Position numbers and translations under genes: made by a program
Shown: piece by piece, positions 18,006 through 26,709 of the stretch
Position numbering within the stretch: position 1 is the stretch's first letter
Layout of the letters: each line of letters begins with the position of its first letter
Notes under the pieces: model-generated
Database searches by the model: none
Seen by the model: only the letters and a program-made list of their open reading frames with translations
What the model was told of the DNA's origin: nothing
Assembly (NCBI GenBank): GCA_903828455.1
Contig: CAIKMJ010000058.1
Coordinates: forward strand, 1 to 64,000
DNA: 64,000 bases
Origin: an uncultured Acidobacteriia bacterium
GTDB taxonomy: Bacteria > Acidobacteriota > Terriglobia > Bryobacterales > Bryobacteraceae
Direction of reading: 5' to 3'

Positions 18006-20243
18006 ATGAACAGACTGAAATTCGCTTCCGCCTGGCTGGTACTGATTTCGACAGCGATGTTCGGGCAGCAGGCGCCGACAGCGCCCGCTCCGGCCGCGGC
18101 TCCCGCGCCGGCGCCAGTCCCGGCGCAGACGCAGCCGGCTCAGCCGCCGCCTACGGTCCCTGGCGGGCTGAATCTGAACAATGCTTCGCTGCTCGAGGTC
18201 ATCAATCTTCTCGCGCAGGACCTTCACATCAACTACATCCTCGACGCTTCGGTAAAGGGCGGGACGGTCACGATCAATACTTACGGCGCGGTGCGGGATG
18301 TGGATTTGAGGCCGCTGCTCGAGACGATTCTGCGGATGAACGGGCTGGCGATGGTGCAGGTGGGCAACATGTACCGCATTATTCCGGCTGCGAATATCGG
18401 ACGGCAGCCGGTGAGCCCGATTTCGGAAGCCGATGGAGCGAAGTTGCCGGACGACGAGCGTGTGGTGCTCAATCTGGTGTTCCTGCGCTATATGACGTCG
18501 GCTGAAATGTCGAAGGTGCTGACGCCGTTTCTGGGTGACGGCGCGCAGATGACAAGCTACGATCCGGCCAATCTGCTGATCCTGCTGGATAACAGCCGCA
18601 ACATGCGCCGCACGCTCGACCTCATCGCGATGTTCGACAGCGAAGGCTTTGCCGGCCAGCGGGTGCGCGCTTATACGGTGAAGAACGGGCGGCCCACCGA
18701 TATGGCCAAAGAGCTCGACGAGGTTTTTAAGGCGTACTCGTTTGGCAATGAAAAGGGCGGCGCGGTGCGCTTTATTGCGCTGGACCGGATCAATACGATT
18801 CTTTCCGTGGCGCCCAATCCGGGAGCGTTCGCTGAAGTGGACAAATGGATTGAGAAGCTGGACGCGCCGGCAAAGATCGTGGCGGGTTCAGTGGATAACT
18901 ACGTTTATAAGCTCAAATACGCACGAGCGGAGAACGTGGGGATCGTGGTGATGCAGTTGTACGGGATGCCGGTTTCGGCCGCCATGAATTATGGAGCGGG
19001 CGGTTACGGCGGCTACAGCGGCATGGGTGGCGCAGGCGGCGTGGGCGGCTACGGAGCCGGCGGCTATGGGGCGGGTGGCTATGGCGCTGCGGGCTACGGA
19101 GGTGGAAATTACAGCGGCGGCGCTTACGGCAACGGCGGTTATGGCGCGAATGCTTATGGCGGCTACGGCGCGAATACTTACGGTGGCGCAGGTTATTCGA
19201 CGATGAACACCGCGCCCGCGGCGACGGGCGGCGGAGTCGCAACGACGGCGACTGCGACCACCGCAGGCGTGGCGGGAACGGCGACTCGCGACCAGACCGG
19301 GACGTACCTGGTGGCCGGCTCCGGCTACGGATATTCGGGGCCGCGCATCATTCCCAACCAGTTCGACAACACTCTGCTCGTGCAGGGCTCCCCGCAGCAG
19401 TGGGAGCAGATCAAGCATCTGCTCGACCAGCTCGATATTCCGCCGCGACAGGTTCTGATCGACGCCAAGATTTACGAAGTTGACCTCACCGGGGAGTTTT
19501 CGCTCGGCGTGGAATCGTACCTGCAGGCCAAGACCACGGCGGGTTCGAGACAGCTTACGGGATCCTCCAACGCCGGGAACAGCGCCCAGCTTGCGCTTTC
19601 GGCCGGGACGCTGGTGGGACAAAGCCGTCAGCTGCTGGCGCTGCTTTCTGCGAACGAATCGAGGACCAGAGCCAAGGTTTTGTCGGCGCCGAGCGTGGTG
19701 GCAACAGACAGCATCCCGGCATCGATTACGGTGGGGGATTCGGTTCCGACGCTGACGTCGCAGGCTGTGGCCGGCGGGATTCAGCAGGCGGGCAGTTCTT
19801 TGTTCACGAATACGATTTCGAATACGAGCACGGGCATTGGCCTGAATATTCTGGCGCGGGTGAATCCCAGTGGCGTGGTGACGATGGTGATTAACCAGAA
19901 CGTGACGGCGCCGGTTCCCACGACGACCAGCAACATCGATTCGCCTTCATTTTCCCAGCGGAACGTGAGCACGCAGGTGACGGTGGAAGACGGCGATACG
20001 GTGGCGATCGGGGGCATCATCACGGAATCGACGACGGAAGCTTCGACGGGAATTCCGCTGCTGCACCGGCTGCCGTACATCGGCGCGGCGTTCGGTTCGA
20101 AGAATAATACGACCCAGCGAACCGAGCTGATTATCTTCCTGACGCCGCGGGTGATTTACGACACGACCCAGATGGCGGACGCAACGGAAGAGCTGAAGGA
20201 AAAAGTGAAGGGGCTGCGAAAGGTGATCGGCCAGAACCAGTAA
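18006..20243 (+). CDS. gspD: Type II secretion outer-membrane secretin GspD
   Basis: Forms the gated outer-membrane channel. 745 residues: signal peptide ending FGQQ, Ala/Pro-rich linker, N0/N1-type domain (NASLLEVINLLAQDLHINYILD), further N domains (VFLRYMTSAEMSKVLTPF, YKLKYARAENVGIVVMQL), then the secretin C domain with LIDAKIYEVDLTGEFSLGV, VLSAPSVVATDSIPASITVGD, VTVEDGDTVAIGGI and RTELIIFLTPRVI. A Gly/Tyr/Ala repeat insert of about 75 residues interrupts the last N domain. ATG 18006 begins a proper signal peptide and is chosen over a farther upstream in-frame start. Confidence 0.95.
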   Translation: MNRLKFASAWLVLISTAMFGQQAPTAPAPAAAPAPAPVPAQTQPAQPPPTVPGGLNLNNASLLEVINLLAQDLHINYILDASVKGGTVTINTYGAVRDVDLRPLLETILRMNGLAMVQVGNMYRIIPAANIGRQPVSPISEADGAKLPDDERVVLNLVFLRYMTSAEMSKVLTPFLGDGAQMTSYDPANLLILLDNSRNMRRTLDLIAMFDSEGFAGQRVRAYTVKNGRPTDMAKELDEVFKAYSFGNEKGGAVRFIALDRINTILSVAPNPGAFAEVDKWIEKLDAPAKIVAGSVDNYVYKLKYARAENVGIVVMQLYGMPVSAAMNYGAGGYGGYSGMGGAGGVGGYGAGGYGAGGYGAAGYGGGNYSGGAYGNGGYGANAYGGYGANTYGGAGYSTMNTAPAATGGGVATTATATTAGVAGTATRDQTGTYLVAGSGYGYSGPRIIPNQFDNTLLVQGSPQQWEQIKHLLDQLDIPPRQVLIDAKIYEVDLTGEFSLGVESYLQAKTTAGSRQLTGSSNAGNSAQLALSAGTLVGQSRQLLALLSANESRTRAKVLSAPSVVATDSIPASITVGDSVPTLTSQAVAGGIQQAGSSLFTNTISNTSTGIGLNILARVNPSGVVTMVINQNVTAPVPTTTSNIDSPSFSQRNVSTQVTVEDGDTVAIGGIITESTTEASTGIPLLHRLPYIGAAFGSKNNTTQRTELIIFLTPRVIYDTTQMADATEELKEKVKGLRKVIGQNQ
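18984..19206 (+). repeat. GGY-rich low-complexity insert in gspD
   Basis: Codons for repeated GGYGAGGY-type units (residues about 327-401 of GspD) rich in Gly, Tyr, Ala, Asn and Ser. The DNA shows recurrent ggcggctacgg/ggcggttatgg blocks. Confidence 0.9.
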
Positions 20244-20245
20244 GG

Positions 20246-20371
20246 CTAGCGGAGCCGGCCGCCGCCGAGTATTACGACGGCGACAACCAGCACGACGCCG
20301 ATGATGAGGGCGGCCACGTATAAGACCAGGCCCCGCATGCGCTGCCGGAACATGTATTGTTCCTTGCTCAT
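20246..20371 (-). CDS. 41-residue single-pass membrane protein
   Basis: Reading from ATG at 20371 to TAG at 20246 gives a Lys/Arg/Gln-rich cytoplasmic start (MSKEQYMFRQRMRG) followed by one strong membrane helix (LVLYVAALIIGVVLVVAVVIL) and a GGGRLR tail, a classic positive-inside small membrane protein. It fills the gap between gspD and the next gene and ends two bases from the gspD stop. No family recognised; the ribosome site is weak. Confidence 0.6.
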   Translation of the reverse strand: MSKEQYMFRQRMRGLVLYVAALIIGVVLVVAVVILGGGRLR

Positions 20372-20495
20372 GTGCCGACGCTTTCGTTTCCGCAAGTTCC
20401 TAAAGTAGCCGGATATTTCGTGTAAATCAAGACGAATTTACCGGCGAGCGGGCAAAACCACATCGCCATTCCGGTCTTTTCCATATAGACTGAGA

Positions 20496-21764
20496 ATGTC
20501 CGTGCCACCCAGTGGACCGGAGGCGGCCGCACGCACAGAGTGGACGCTGATCCGGAATGCCCGGCAGTTGCTCACGCTGCAGGGGCCAAGCGGCGTCCGG
20601 CGAGGCGCCGCCCTGTGCGATCCTGGTTTAATTTCCAACGGCTCGATTCTGGTTCGCAACGGGATCGTGCATGAGGTCGGGCCGGCGCGGCGCGTGGAGA
20701 ATCTGCAGGGTGCGCGGCGCGCGCGGGAGGTCGATGCCGGCGGATGGATTGTGATGCCGGCGTTTGTCGATGCGGCGACGTCGCTGATATTTCCGCCCGG
20801 GCGGCAGGGGGAAGACCGGCCGCGAGAGGCGGTTCGCACGGAATCCGCCGCGATTCGCATCATGTCAAAGCGGGCAGCGCTGGGCCACGCACAGGCGACA
20901 GCTTCAGCAATGGGCAACCGCGGGTGTCTCACCGCCGGCGCACGGACGCCCTGTATCGATTCGTCCCGGGCGGCGCTGCGGACGATTGCAAAAGTGCTGC
21001 GGGTGCATCAGGCGTTGCAGGGAAGGCCGCTGCGAATCCGCTCGGTTGTTACGCCGGGCCTTGCCGTGGACGTGGCTTCGGACCATGCGCCGGACGTGGA
21101 AGCGCGAGGCGCGCCCGCGGAAGACGTGCTGATCGACAAATGGCTGCCTTTCGTGCGGACACACAAGCTGGCGACAATACTTGAGCTGGATCTCAACGTT
21201 TTCGACGTTACGGCGGCGGCACGAATTGCGCGCGCGGCCGCCGGGTTGGGGTTTGCGATTCGTTTTCGGTGCGCCGCAGCGCCGGCCAACGCGGTAACGG
21301 CGCTCGCAATGGAATCGGCGGCCATCTCGCTGCTGGCTCCATGCGAGGCCGGCGGAGACAGGCCTGCGGAAGACCATGCGCTGGCAATGGCGGGGTGCGT
21401 GCGAATGTATCCGGCGCGGGAGGCGTTCAACGATGCTGCTGCCGGTCCGATCCGCACGGCTGTCTCGGGTGGCGCTGCTATAGCCTTCACATCCGATTCG
21501 CAACCCGGAGACTCGCCTCCCGGGGGCCTGCTGTCGGTTGCGGTCGGCGCGGTGCAGCAGCTCGGGCTGCGCATCGAGGAAGCGCTCACAGCCATCACGT
21601 GGAACCCCGCGGCGGCTTTGCGGCTGACGGGCGCGGCCGGATCGATCGAGGCTGGAAAGCCGGCCGACTTGGTGGCGGTGGCCCTCGATGATTACCGCGA
21701 TCTTGCGATGGCGGCCGGTGCTCCCGAGATCAGTCTGGTGATGAGGGCGGGAAGGGTCGTTTAG
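20496..21764 (+). CDS. Imidazolonepropionase-like amidohydrolase lacking metal ligands
   Basis: 422 residues aligning along its length with the amidohydrolase HutI, which opens imidazolonepropionate in histidine breakdown. Shared landmarks: ISNGSILVRNGIVHEVG, VMPAFVDAATSLIF (HutI: GFVDxHTHLVF), FTSDSQPGDSP (HutI: ATDFNPGSSP), ITWNPAAALRLTGAAGSIEAGKPADLV. The HxH pair is replaced by Ala94 and Ser96, and the later His positions appear as FRCAAAP and ISLLAP, so zinc/iron binding looks lost, while the late Asp remains. The frame is intact, so this looks like a pseudoenzyme rather than a decayed gene. No other hut gene is nearby. Confidence 0.8.
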   Translation: MSVPPSGPEAAARTEWTLIRNARQLLTLQGPSGVRRGAALCDPGLISNGSILVRNGIVHEVGPARRVENLQGARRAREVDAGGWIVMPAFVDAATSLIFPPGRQGEDRPREAVRTESAAIRIMSKRAALGHAQATASAMGNRGCLTAGARTPCIDSSRAALRTIAKVLRVHQALQGRPLRIRSVVTPGLAVDVASDHAPDVEARGAPAEDVLIDKWLPFVRTHKLATILELDLNVFDVTAAARIARAAAGLGFAIRFRCAAAPANAVTALAMESAAISLLAPCEAGGDRPAEDHALAMAGCVRMYPAREAFNDAAAGPIRTAVSGGAAIAFTSDSQPGDSPPGGLLSVAVGAVQQLGLRIEEALTAITWNPAAALRLTGAAGSIEAGKPADLVAVALDDYRDLAMAAGAPEISLVMRAGRVV

Positions 21765-21853
21765 AGTTACCGTGCGGCCGGGCCGATGAACGAGCCGTTA
21801 AAGCGGCAACGTGCTTCCGGAGCCGGCGTCCATCGCGACGAGAGGCGGTTCAC

Positions 21854-22197
21854 TTGAGCCGAAAAATGCACACGGCCGCGCTTGCGGCGGTGGCCGTCTC
21901 GACGCCGGCGGGCCGCGCACTCGCTCAGCAGTATCCTTCGTATTCGAACGATTCGTACCGCGGGGGCAATTTTGTCTCCGGCGGCGGGATTAACAGACAG
22001 CGATCCGACCGCGCGCTGTTCGATCATGTCCGGATGGATCTGGATCGCGCGGCCACGTATCCTGTGTCGGGGTCGGACCGCAAGCGCATTGACGAGGCGC
22101 GGCGCCGGGCGAGGCCGTGCGGCAAATACGTGAGCACCGTGAATTACAGACGCACATCGAGCGCTATCGGGACGGCGCTTTTTCGTGCCGGCGCTGA
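21854..22197 (+). pseudogene. Probable frameshifted small secreted protein
   Basis: Begins with TTG 21854 (or ATG 21866), a signal peptide (AALAAVAVSTPAGRALAQQ) and a helical domain (DHVRMDLDRAATYPVSGSDRKRIDEAR). Near 22100 the frame turns into a Cys/Arg-rich tail running to 22252, whereas the -1 frame continues as EAVRQIREHRELQTHIERYRDGAFS and stops at 22195-22197. The second reading continues the amphipathic helix far better, so a one-base indel is likely. If no frameshift exists the protein is 132 residues ending at 22252. Confidence 0.45.
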
Positions 22198-22292
22198 CCG
22201 CCGCCGAGCCGGGCGAGATCCGGAACAAGCGTGCAATTTGGTCGTATCATGAAGAGGACCCGTTTAGAACCAGAGTCGTTCGGAACGGGCAA

Positions 22293-22952
22293 ATGAGAGG
22301 TAAAATGCGCAACAGGATTTTCCGGCTGGCGACGAGTGTGTTTGCGGTTTCGATGGGCCTGATGGCGGCGGATGCGTTCCCGGATCCACCGAAAATGGCG
22401 GCAGTGGCGTCGAAAGGAGCAACGCAGACGGCGGTACTGGCCGGTGGCTGCTTCTGGGGCATGGAAGGTATTTTCGAACACGTCAAGGGCGTGGTGGATA
22501 CCAAGGTTGGCTACTCCGGCGGTGAGGCGAGTACGGCGCATTACGAACAAGTAGGCGACGGGGGCACCGGGCACGCGGAATCGATCAAGATAGTTTTCGA
22601 TCCGTCGAAGGTCACTTACGGCGACCTGCTGAAAATATTTTTCGGCGCCGCGCACGATCCGACGACGCTGAACCGGCAGCACAATGACGTCGGCACGCAG
22701 TACCGGTCTGTCATTTTTTATGCCGATGAACAGCAGAAGCGCCTGGCGGAAGCCTACATTAAAGATCTGGATGCGGCGCACGTGTTTAAGAGCAAGATTG
22801 TGACGCAGGTGGTTCCGCTGAAGGCCTTCTTCAACGCGGAAGATTATCACCAGCACTATCTGGACCAGAATCCGACGCAGCCCTATATCGCGCACGTGGA
22901 TATTCCGCTGCTGAATGCCTATAAAGCGAAGTTTCCGGAGTATTACAAGTAA
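22293..22952 (+). CDS. msrA: Exported peptide methionine-(S)-S-oxide reductase MsrA
   Basis: Reduces the S epimer of methionine sulfoxide in oxidised proteins. Seen: catalytic GCFWGMEG, KVGYSGGEAS, YGDLLKIFFGAAHDPTTLNRQHNDVGTQYRS (in pieces) and EDYHQHYLDQNP. The N-terminus is a signal peptide, placing it outside the cytoplasm. The protein has a single cysteine, the catalytic one, so the usual recycling cysteines are missing and reduction must come from another thiol or protein. Start may be 22293 or 22305; both retain the signal peptide. msrB follows after about 30 bases. Confidence 0.92.
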   Translation: MRGKMRNRIFRLATSVFAVSMGLMAADAFPDPPKMAAVASKGATQTAVLAGGCFWGMEGIFEHVKGVVDTKVGYSGGEASTAHYEQVGDGGTGHAESIKIVFDPSKVTYGDLLKIFFGAAHDPTTLNRQHNDVGTQYRSVIFYADEQQKRLAEAYIKDLDAAHVFKSKIVTQVVPLKAFFNAEDYHQHYLDQNPTQPYIAHVDIPLLNAYKAKFPEYYK

Positions 22953-22982
22953 TTCGCCGGCGGATCGATTCACAGGAGACCA

Positions 22983-23558
22983 ATGAGCGCAACAAACGGA
23001 TTTGGCAGAGCAGCCGGGCGAAGGAAGTTCCTCGGGAGGCTGGCGGGAGCGATCGGATTGGCGGCGGGCGCGGTGAAACTGCGTGCAGCGGAGGGTGCCG
23101 GGAAAGTCTCCATTGCAACGTTCGATGCCACCGGGAAGCGGACGGGCACGACTGAGATGGCGAAGGTTGTGAAGACCGATGACGACTGGAAGAAGCAACT
23201 GACTCCGGAACAGTTCAACGTGACGCGCAAGGAAGGTACGGAGCGCGCCGGGACGGGCAAATACGCGTACAATCACGCCGACGGCCTTTATGAGTGCATC
23301 TGCTGCGGCACGATGCTGTTCGATTCGGCGACGAAATTCGAATCGGGCACGGGATGGCCGAGCTTCTATCAGCCCATCGCGAAGGAAAACGTAGCGGAGG
23401 ATACCGACCGCGCGTACGGCATGGTGCGGACGAAGTGCAGTTGCCGGCGGTGCGATGCACACCTCGGGCATGTTTTCGACGACGGCCCGAAGCCGACGGG
23501 TCTGCGCTATTGCATGAATTCGGCGTCGCTGAATTTCTCGCCGCGCGGCAAGGCGTAA
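22983..23558 (+). CDS. msrB: Exported peptide methionine-(R)-S-oxide reductase MsrB
   Basis: Reduces the R epimer of methionine sulfoxide. Seen: zinc pairs in YECICCG and [12 protein letters not shown], the substrate loop SGTGWPSFY and the catalytic Cys in RYCMNSASL. The N-terminus is Tat-like: twin arginine in GRRKFLG followed by a hydrophobic stretch to about residue 36. ATG 22983 follows AGGAGA. Together with exported MsrA this forms an extracytoplasmic methionine repair pair. Confidence 0.93.
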   Translation: MSATNGFGRAAGRRKFLGRLAGAIGLAAGAVKLRAAEGAGKVSIATFDATGKRTGTTEMAKVVKTDDDWKKQLTPEQFNVTRKEGTERAGTGKYAYNHADGLYECICCGTMLFDSATKFESGTGWPSFYQPIAKENVAEDTDRAYGMVRTKCSCRRCDAHLGHVFDDGPKPTGLRYCMNSASLNFSPRGKA

Positions 23559-23635
23559 ATCGGACGGCTGGCCGCGGCGGGGTGATGTCGTCGGGCGGTA
23601 GCTGCGGCGTAGCCTCGCTGACAGAGCAGCAGTGG

Positions 23636-23893
23636 CTAAGCGTCGCTGCGCGGGTCCTCCGTAGGGAAACCGTTATTGGCCTGCAGGATCACCCACAAAC
23701 CCGTGTATGCGAGGTACACGAGCACGCAGCTCGTGGAAAATACAGCGAATGCCCGCAAAATCGCCTCCCGGAAGCGCCGGTACCGCTCCCTCCGAAGAGA
23801 AGCGGATCTCGATCCCAGCTGAGTGCGTTTGCCGGAGAACTTCCGCAATGCGCCTGGCACGGGCACTAACCGTTCCTGTCGCGACAAAGCCAC
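23636..23893 (-). CDS. Possible small membrane protein
   Basis: 85-residue open frame with a basic N-terminal half (many Arg) and one membrane helix (AFAVFSTSCVLVYLAYTGLWVIL), ending in a polar acidic tail. Positive-inside topology is plausible and a shorter start within the frame is possible. No homology recognised, so it could be spurious. Confidence 0.35.
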   Translation of the reverse strand: MALSRQERLVPVPGALRKFSGKRTQLGSRSASLRRERYRRFREAILRAFAVFSTSCVLVYLAYTGLWVILQANNGFPTEDPRSDA

Positions 23894-24284
23894 AGCAACG
23901 CAGTGCCAAACATTTTGGCTGAGCGGCGCGACAGCTTTACGGCTCAGCGATCTTACACCGCACAGCGCACAGCTCCGCGGAGATCACAGCATCCAATATT
24001 TCTTGGAACTTCATCAGAATTTTCTATTGGCCCCCCAGCTTCGTCAGATGTTACAGTTCAATTCATACGTTAGCGCCATTCTGATCTGGAACAGTCCACT
24101 CGCCACCCCCTATTCGCTGGCGGCGCGGGCAAGTATACCCGCACTTTGCGCCTGCACTCTTATTCGGCGCCAGGCATTTCATAACTGCCAAACCGGCAGT
24201 TAGACCCCGTCGTCCGTTCTTATTTCGCAACAGAAAGTCCACACCACAACAGGTGCCATGCGCACCAGAGGAGAGCCGTCCCAT
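23894..24284. other. Intergenic stretch, nothing recognised
   Basis: Region upstream of the porin and urea-transport genes. No credible frame, repeat or RNA fold was seen. It should contain the promoter for the urt module, but I could not assign boxes; a sigma-54-like GG/GC pair on the minus strand near 24170-24195 has the wrong spacing. Confidence 0.4.
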
Positions 24285-25373
24285 ATGACCAGACTACGTG
24301 CCCGTTTCGAGCGGGCTTCTATTTCCCCATGCCGTGTTTCCGCGCTGCTGCTCGCGTCAGGCCTTCTCGCCATGGCGCCCGCATCATGGGCGCAGGTTGA
24401 TTTGGGTCCCGTCACCGTTGGCGCCGGACTGCAGACCAGTTTCACTCACGCGCAGCCTAATGGTGGCACTTCCACTGATTCCTTTGCCGCCGATCACGTC
24501 CGGCTTTACGTCAGCGGGCCGGTAATTGACGGGATTAAGTTCATGCTGAATACCGACTATGACAGCACGACGAACAAGATCGGTGTGATGGACGCAGCGG
24601 CGCAATTTAGTATCGCCCCGCAAGTCAACATCTGGGCCGGGCGCTTCCTGCCTCCCAGCGACCGCGCGAATATGTACGGCCCCTTCTATTCGCACGAATG
24701 GAAAGTTTATACCGACGGAATTCAGGATGGCTATCCGTTCATATTTCAGGGTCGCGATAACGGCGTGCTCTACTGGGGCGACTTCATGAAAAAAGTGAAG
24801 GTCTCGGCCGGTGTGTTCGATGGCAAATCCGCAACCGGAAATGCAAAAATTCTCGGCGCCGCCCGCGTGCAGATCGACTTCTGGGACCCGGAAGATGGCT
24901 ACTACCTGAACGGAACCTACTACGGTGACAAGAACCTCCTCTCCATTGGTGGCGCAACGCAGGTACAGGACGGTCATACGGCGACCACGCTCGACTTCCT
25001 CATGGAAAAGAAACTGCCGAACAAAGGCGTGATCTCCATCGAAAGCGAATTTTCTGACTACAACCGGCTGGGTGGATACTCCTCCGCTTACGCCAAAAGC
25101 ATTGGCGTTTACGGCCTCGGTAGCTACCTTTTCCCGATGGAAGTAAAAATGGGCAAGTATTCCGGAAAGTTCGAAATCCTCGGCAAGTATGCCAAGGCCG
25201 AGTACACGCACGGACGAACCCCGAGCTACGACCAGAAGACCACGGAAATCAATTTCAACTACGTCATGAAGCAATTCAAGGCGCGCCTCATGTCGTTCTA
25301 TCTCGATCAGAGATACAACAGACTGGTGACGAATACGTGGCAGGTTGGTCTCGGCCTTCAGATTCAGATGTAA
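24285..25373 (+). CDS. Outer-membrane porin, likely for urea/short solutes
   Basis: 362 residues: signal peptide (ALLLASGLLAMAPASWAQ) then a beta-barrel pattern of alternating hydrophobic strands with aromatic girdles (ADHVRLYVSGPVIDGIKFMLNTDYD, INFNYVMKQFKARLMSFYLDQRYN read in parts), ending in QVGLGLQIQM, a barrel-closing strand although the last residue is Met. Resembles phosphate-selective-porin-type barrels. ATG 24285 has GAGGAG 11 bases upstream; ATG 24258 is an alternative. Placement directly before urtA suggests it admits urea or amides through the outer membrane (inference). Confidence 0.78.
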   Translation: MTRLRARFERASISPCRVSALLLASGLLAMAPASWAQVDLGPVTVGAGLQTSFTHAQPNGGTSTDSFAADHVRLYVSGPVIDGIKFMLNTDYDSTTNKIGVMDAAAQFSIAPQVNIWAGRFLPPSDRANMYGPFYSHEWKVYTDGIQDGYPFIFQGRDNGVLYWGDFMKKVKVSAGVFDGKSATGNAKILGAARVQIDFWDPEDGYYLNGTYYGDKNLLSIGGATQVQDGHTATTLDFLMEKKLPNKGVISIESEFSDYNRLGGYSSAYAKSIGVYGLGSYLFPMEVKMGKYSGKFEILGKYAKAEYTHGRTPSYDQKTTEINFNYVMKQFKARLMSFYLDQRYNRLVTNTWQVGLGLQIQM

Positions 25374-25422
25374 AGCGGAATATCCTACGCCCACAACGAC
25401 TAAGAGTTAAGGAGACATATTC

Positions 25423-26709
25423 ATGAAGCGCAGAAATTTTGTAACGACAGCCTCGCTGTTGACTGCAGGGCTGGCCTTCTCCGGGATAGCCGCGGCCCAG
25501 GACGTCATCAAAGTCGGTGTCCTGCATTCGCTCTCGGGCACGATGGCGATCAGCGAAACGACGCTGAAAGACACGATCCTGATGATGATCGACGAGCAGA
25601 ACAAGAAGGGGGGAGTACTCGGCAAGAAACTGGTGCCGGTTGTTGTCGATCCCGCCTCGAACTGGCCTCTGTTTGCCGAAAAAGCGGCCCAGTTGCTGGA
25701 AAAAGATAAAGTGTCCGTCGTGTTCGGATGCTGGACGTCTGTGTCCAGAAAGTCCGTGCTTCCGGTCTTCGAAAAAGACAACGGTCTGCTGTTTTACCCT
25801 GTTCAGTACGAGGGCGAAGAATCGTCGAAGAATGTTATCTACACGGGTGCTGCGCCCAACCAGCAGGCTATTCCGGCCGTCGACTACCTGATGAAGGAAG
25901 TCGGCGTGAAGCGCTGGGTCCTGGAAGGCACGGACTATGTTTACCCGCGCACCACGAATAAGATCCTGGAAGCTTATCTGCTGGCGAAGGGCGTGAAGTC
26001 GGAAGATATCTCGATCAATTACACCCCGTTTGGCTTCTCTGACTGGCAGACCCGGGTGGCCGCGATTAAGAAGTTCGGTTCGGCCGGCAAGAAAACCGCG
26101 GTGGTCTCCACCATTAACGGTGACGCCAACGTTCCGTTTTACAAAGAGCTTGGCAACCAGAAGATCTCCGCGGAGCAGATCCCCGTGGTGGCGTTCTCGG
26201 TCGGTGAAGAAGAACTTTCCGGCCTCGACACCAAGCCGCTTCTTGGTCATCTGGCTGCCTGGAACTACTTCGAAAGCATCAACACGCCGGCCAACAAGGC
26301 GTTTATCGATAAATGGCACGCTTTCATCAAGAATCCGAAGCGGACCACTAACGATCCTATGGAAGCCAGTTACATCGGCTTCAACCTGTGGGTGAAGGCG
26401 GTGGAAAAAGCCAAATCGACCGATGTGGAAAAAGTGCTCGCGGCTCTGCCCGGTACCGAAACTCCCAACCTGACTGGTGGCGTCGCGAAGGTCCTGCCGA
26501 ACCATCACATCACCAAGCCGGTACTGATTGGGGAAGTGAAGGCTGACGGTCAGTTCAACGTAGTGTGGAAGTCGACCGGCCTGGTCCCCGGCGATGCATG
26601 GTCCGACTATCTGCCGGGCAGCAAAGATATCGATGCGGACTGGGTGACGTTGAAGTGTGGTAACTATAACAAAGTCACCAAGACATGCTCGGGACAAAAC
26701 TACAAATAA
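25423..26709 (+). CDS. urtA: Urea ABC transporter substrate-binding protein
   Basis: Periplasmic receptor of the UrtABCDE importer (HAAT family). 428 residues with signal peptide (MKRRNFVTTASLLTAGLAF, cleavage after AAA) and the UrtA hallmarks IKVGVLHSLSGTMAISE, VVFGCWTSVSRKSVLPVFE, NGLLFYPVQYEGEESSKNV and WVLEGTDYVYPRTTN, which distinguish it from amino-acid receptors. AAGGAG lies nine bases before ATG. The stop overlaps the urtB start by one base (TAATG). Confidence 0.96.
   Translation: MKRRNFVTTASLLTAGLAFSGIAAAQDVIKVGVLHSLSGTMAISETTLKDTILMMIDEQNKKGGVLGKKLVPVVVDPASNWPLFAEKAAQLLEKDKVSVVFGCWTSVSRKSVLPVFEKDNGLLFYPVQYEGEESSKNVIYTGAAPNQQAIPAVDYLMKEVGVKRWVLEGTDYVYPRTTNKILEAYLLAKGVKSEDISINYTPFGFSDWQTRVAAIKKFGSAGKKTAVVSTINGDANVPFYKELGNQKISAEQIPVVAFSVGEEELSGLDTKPLLGHLAAWNYFESINTPANKAFIDKWHAFIKNPKRTTNDPMEASYIGFNLWVKAVEKAKSTDVEKVLAALPGTETPNLTGGVAKVLPNHHITKPVLIGEVKADGQFNVVWKSTGLVPGDAWSDYLPGSKDIDADWVTLKCGNYNKVTKTCSGQNYK

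Noticed and set aside
24160-24200. Sigma-54-like GG/GC boxes before the urea genes
   Set aside because: Spacing between GG and GC is two bases too long and orientation points away.
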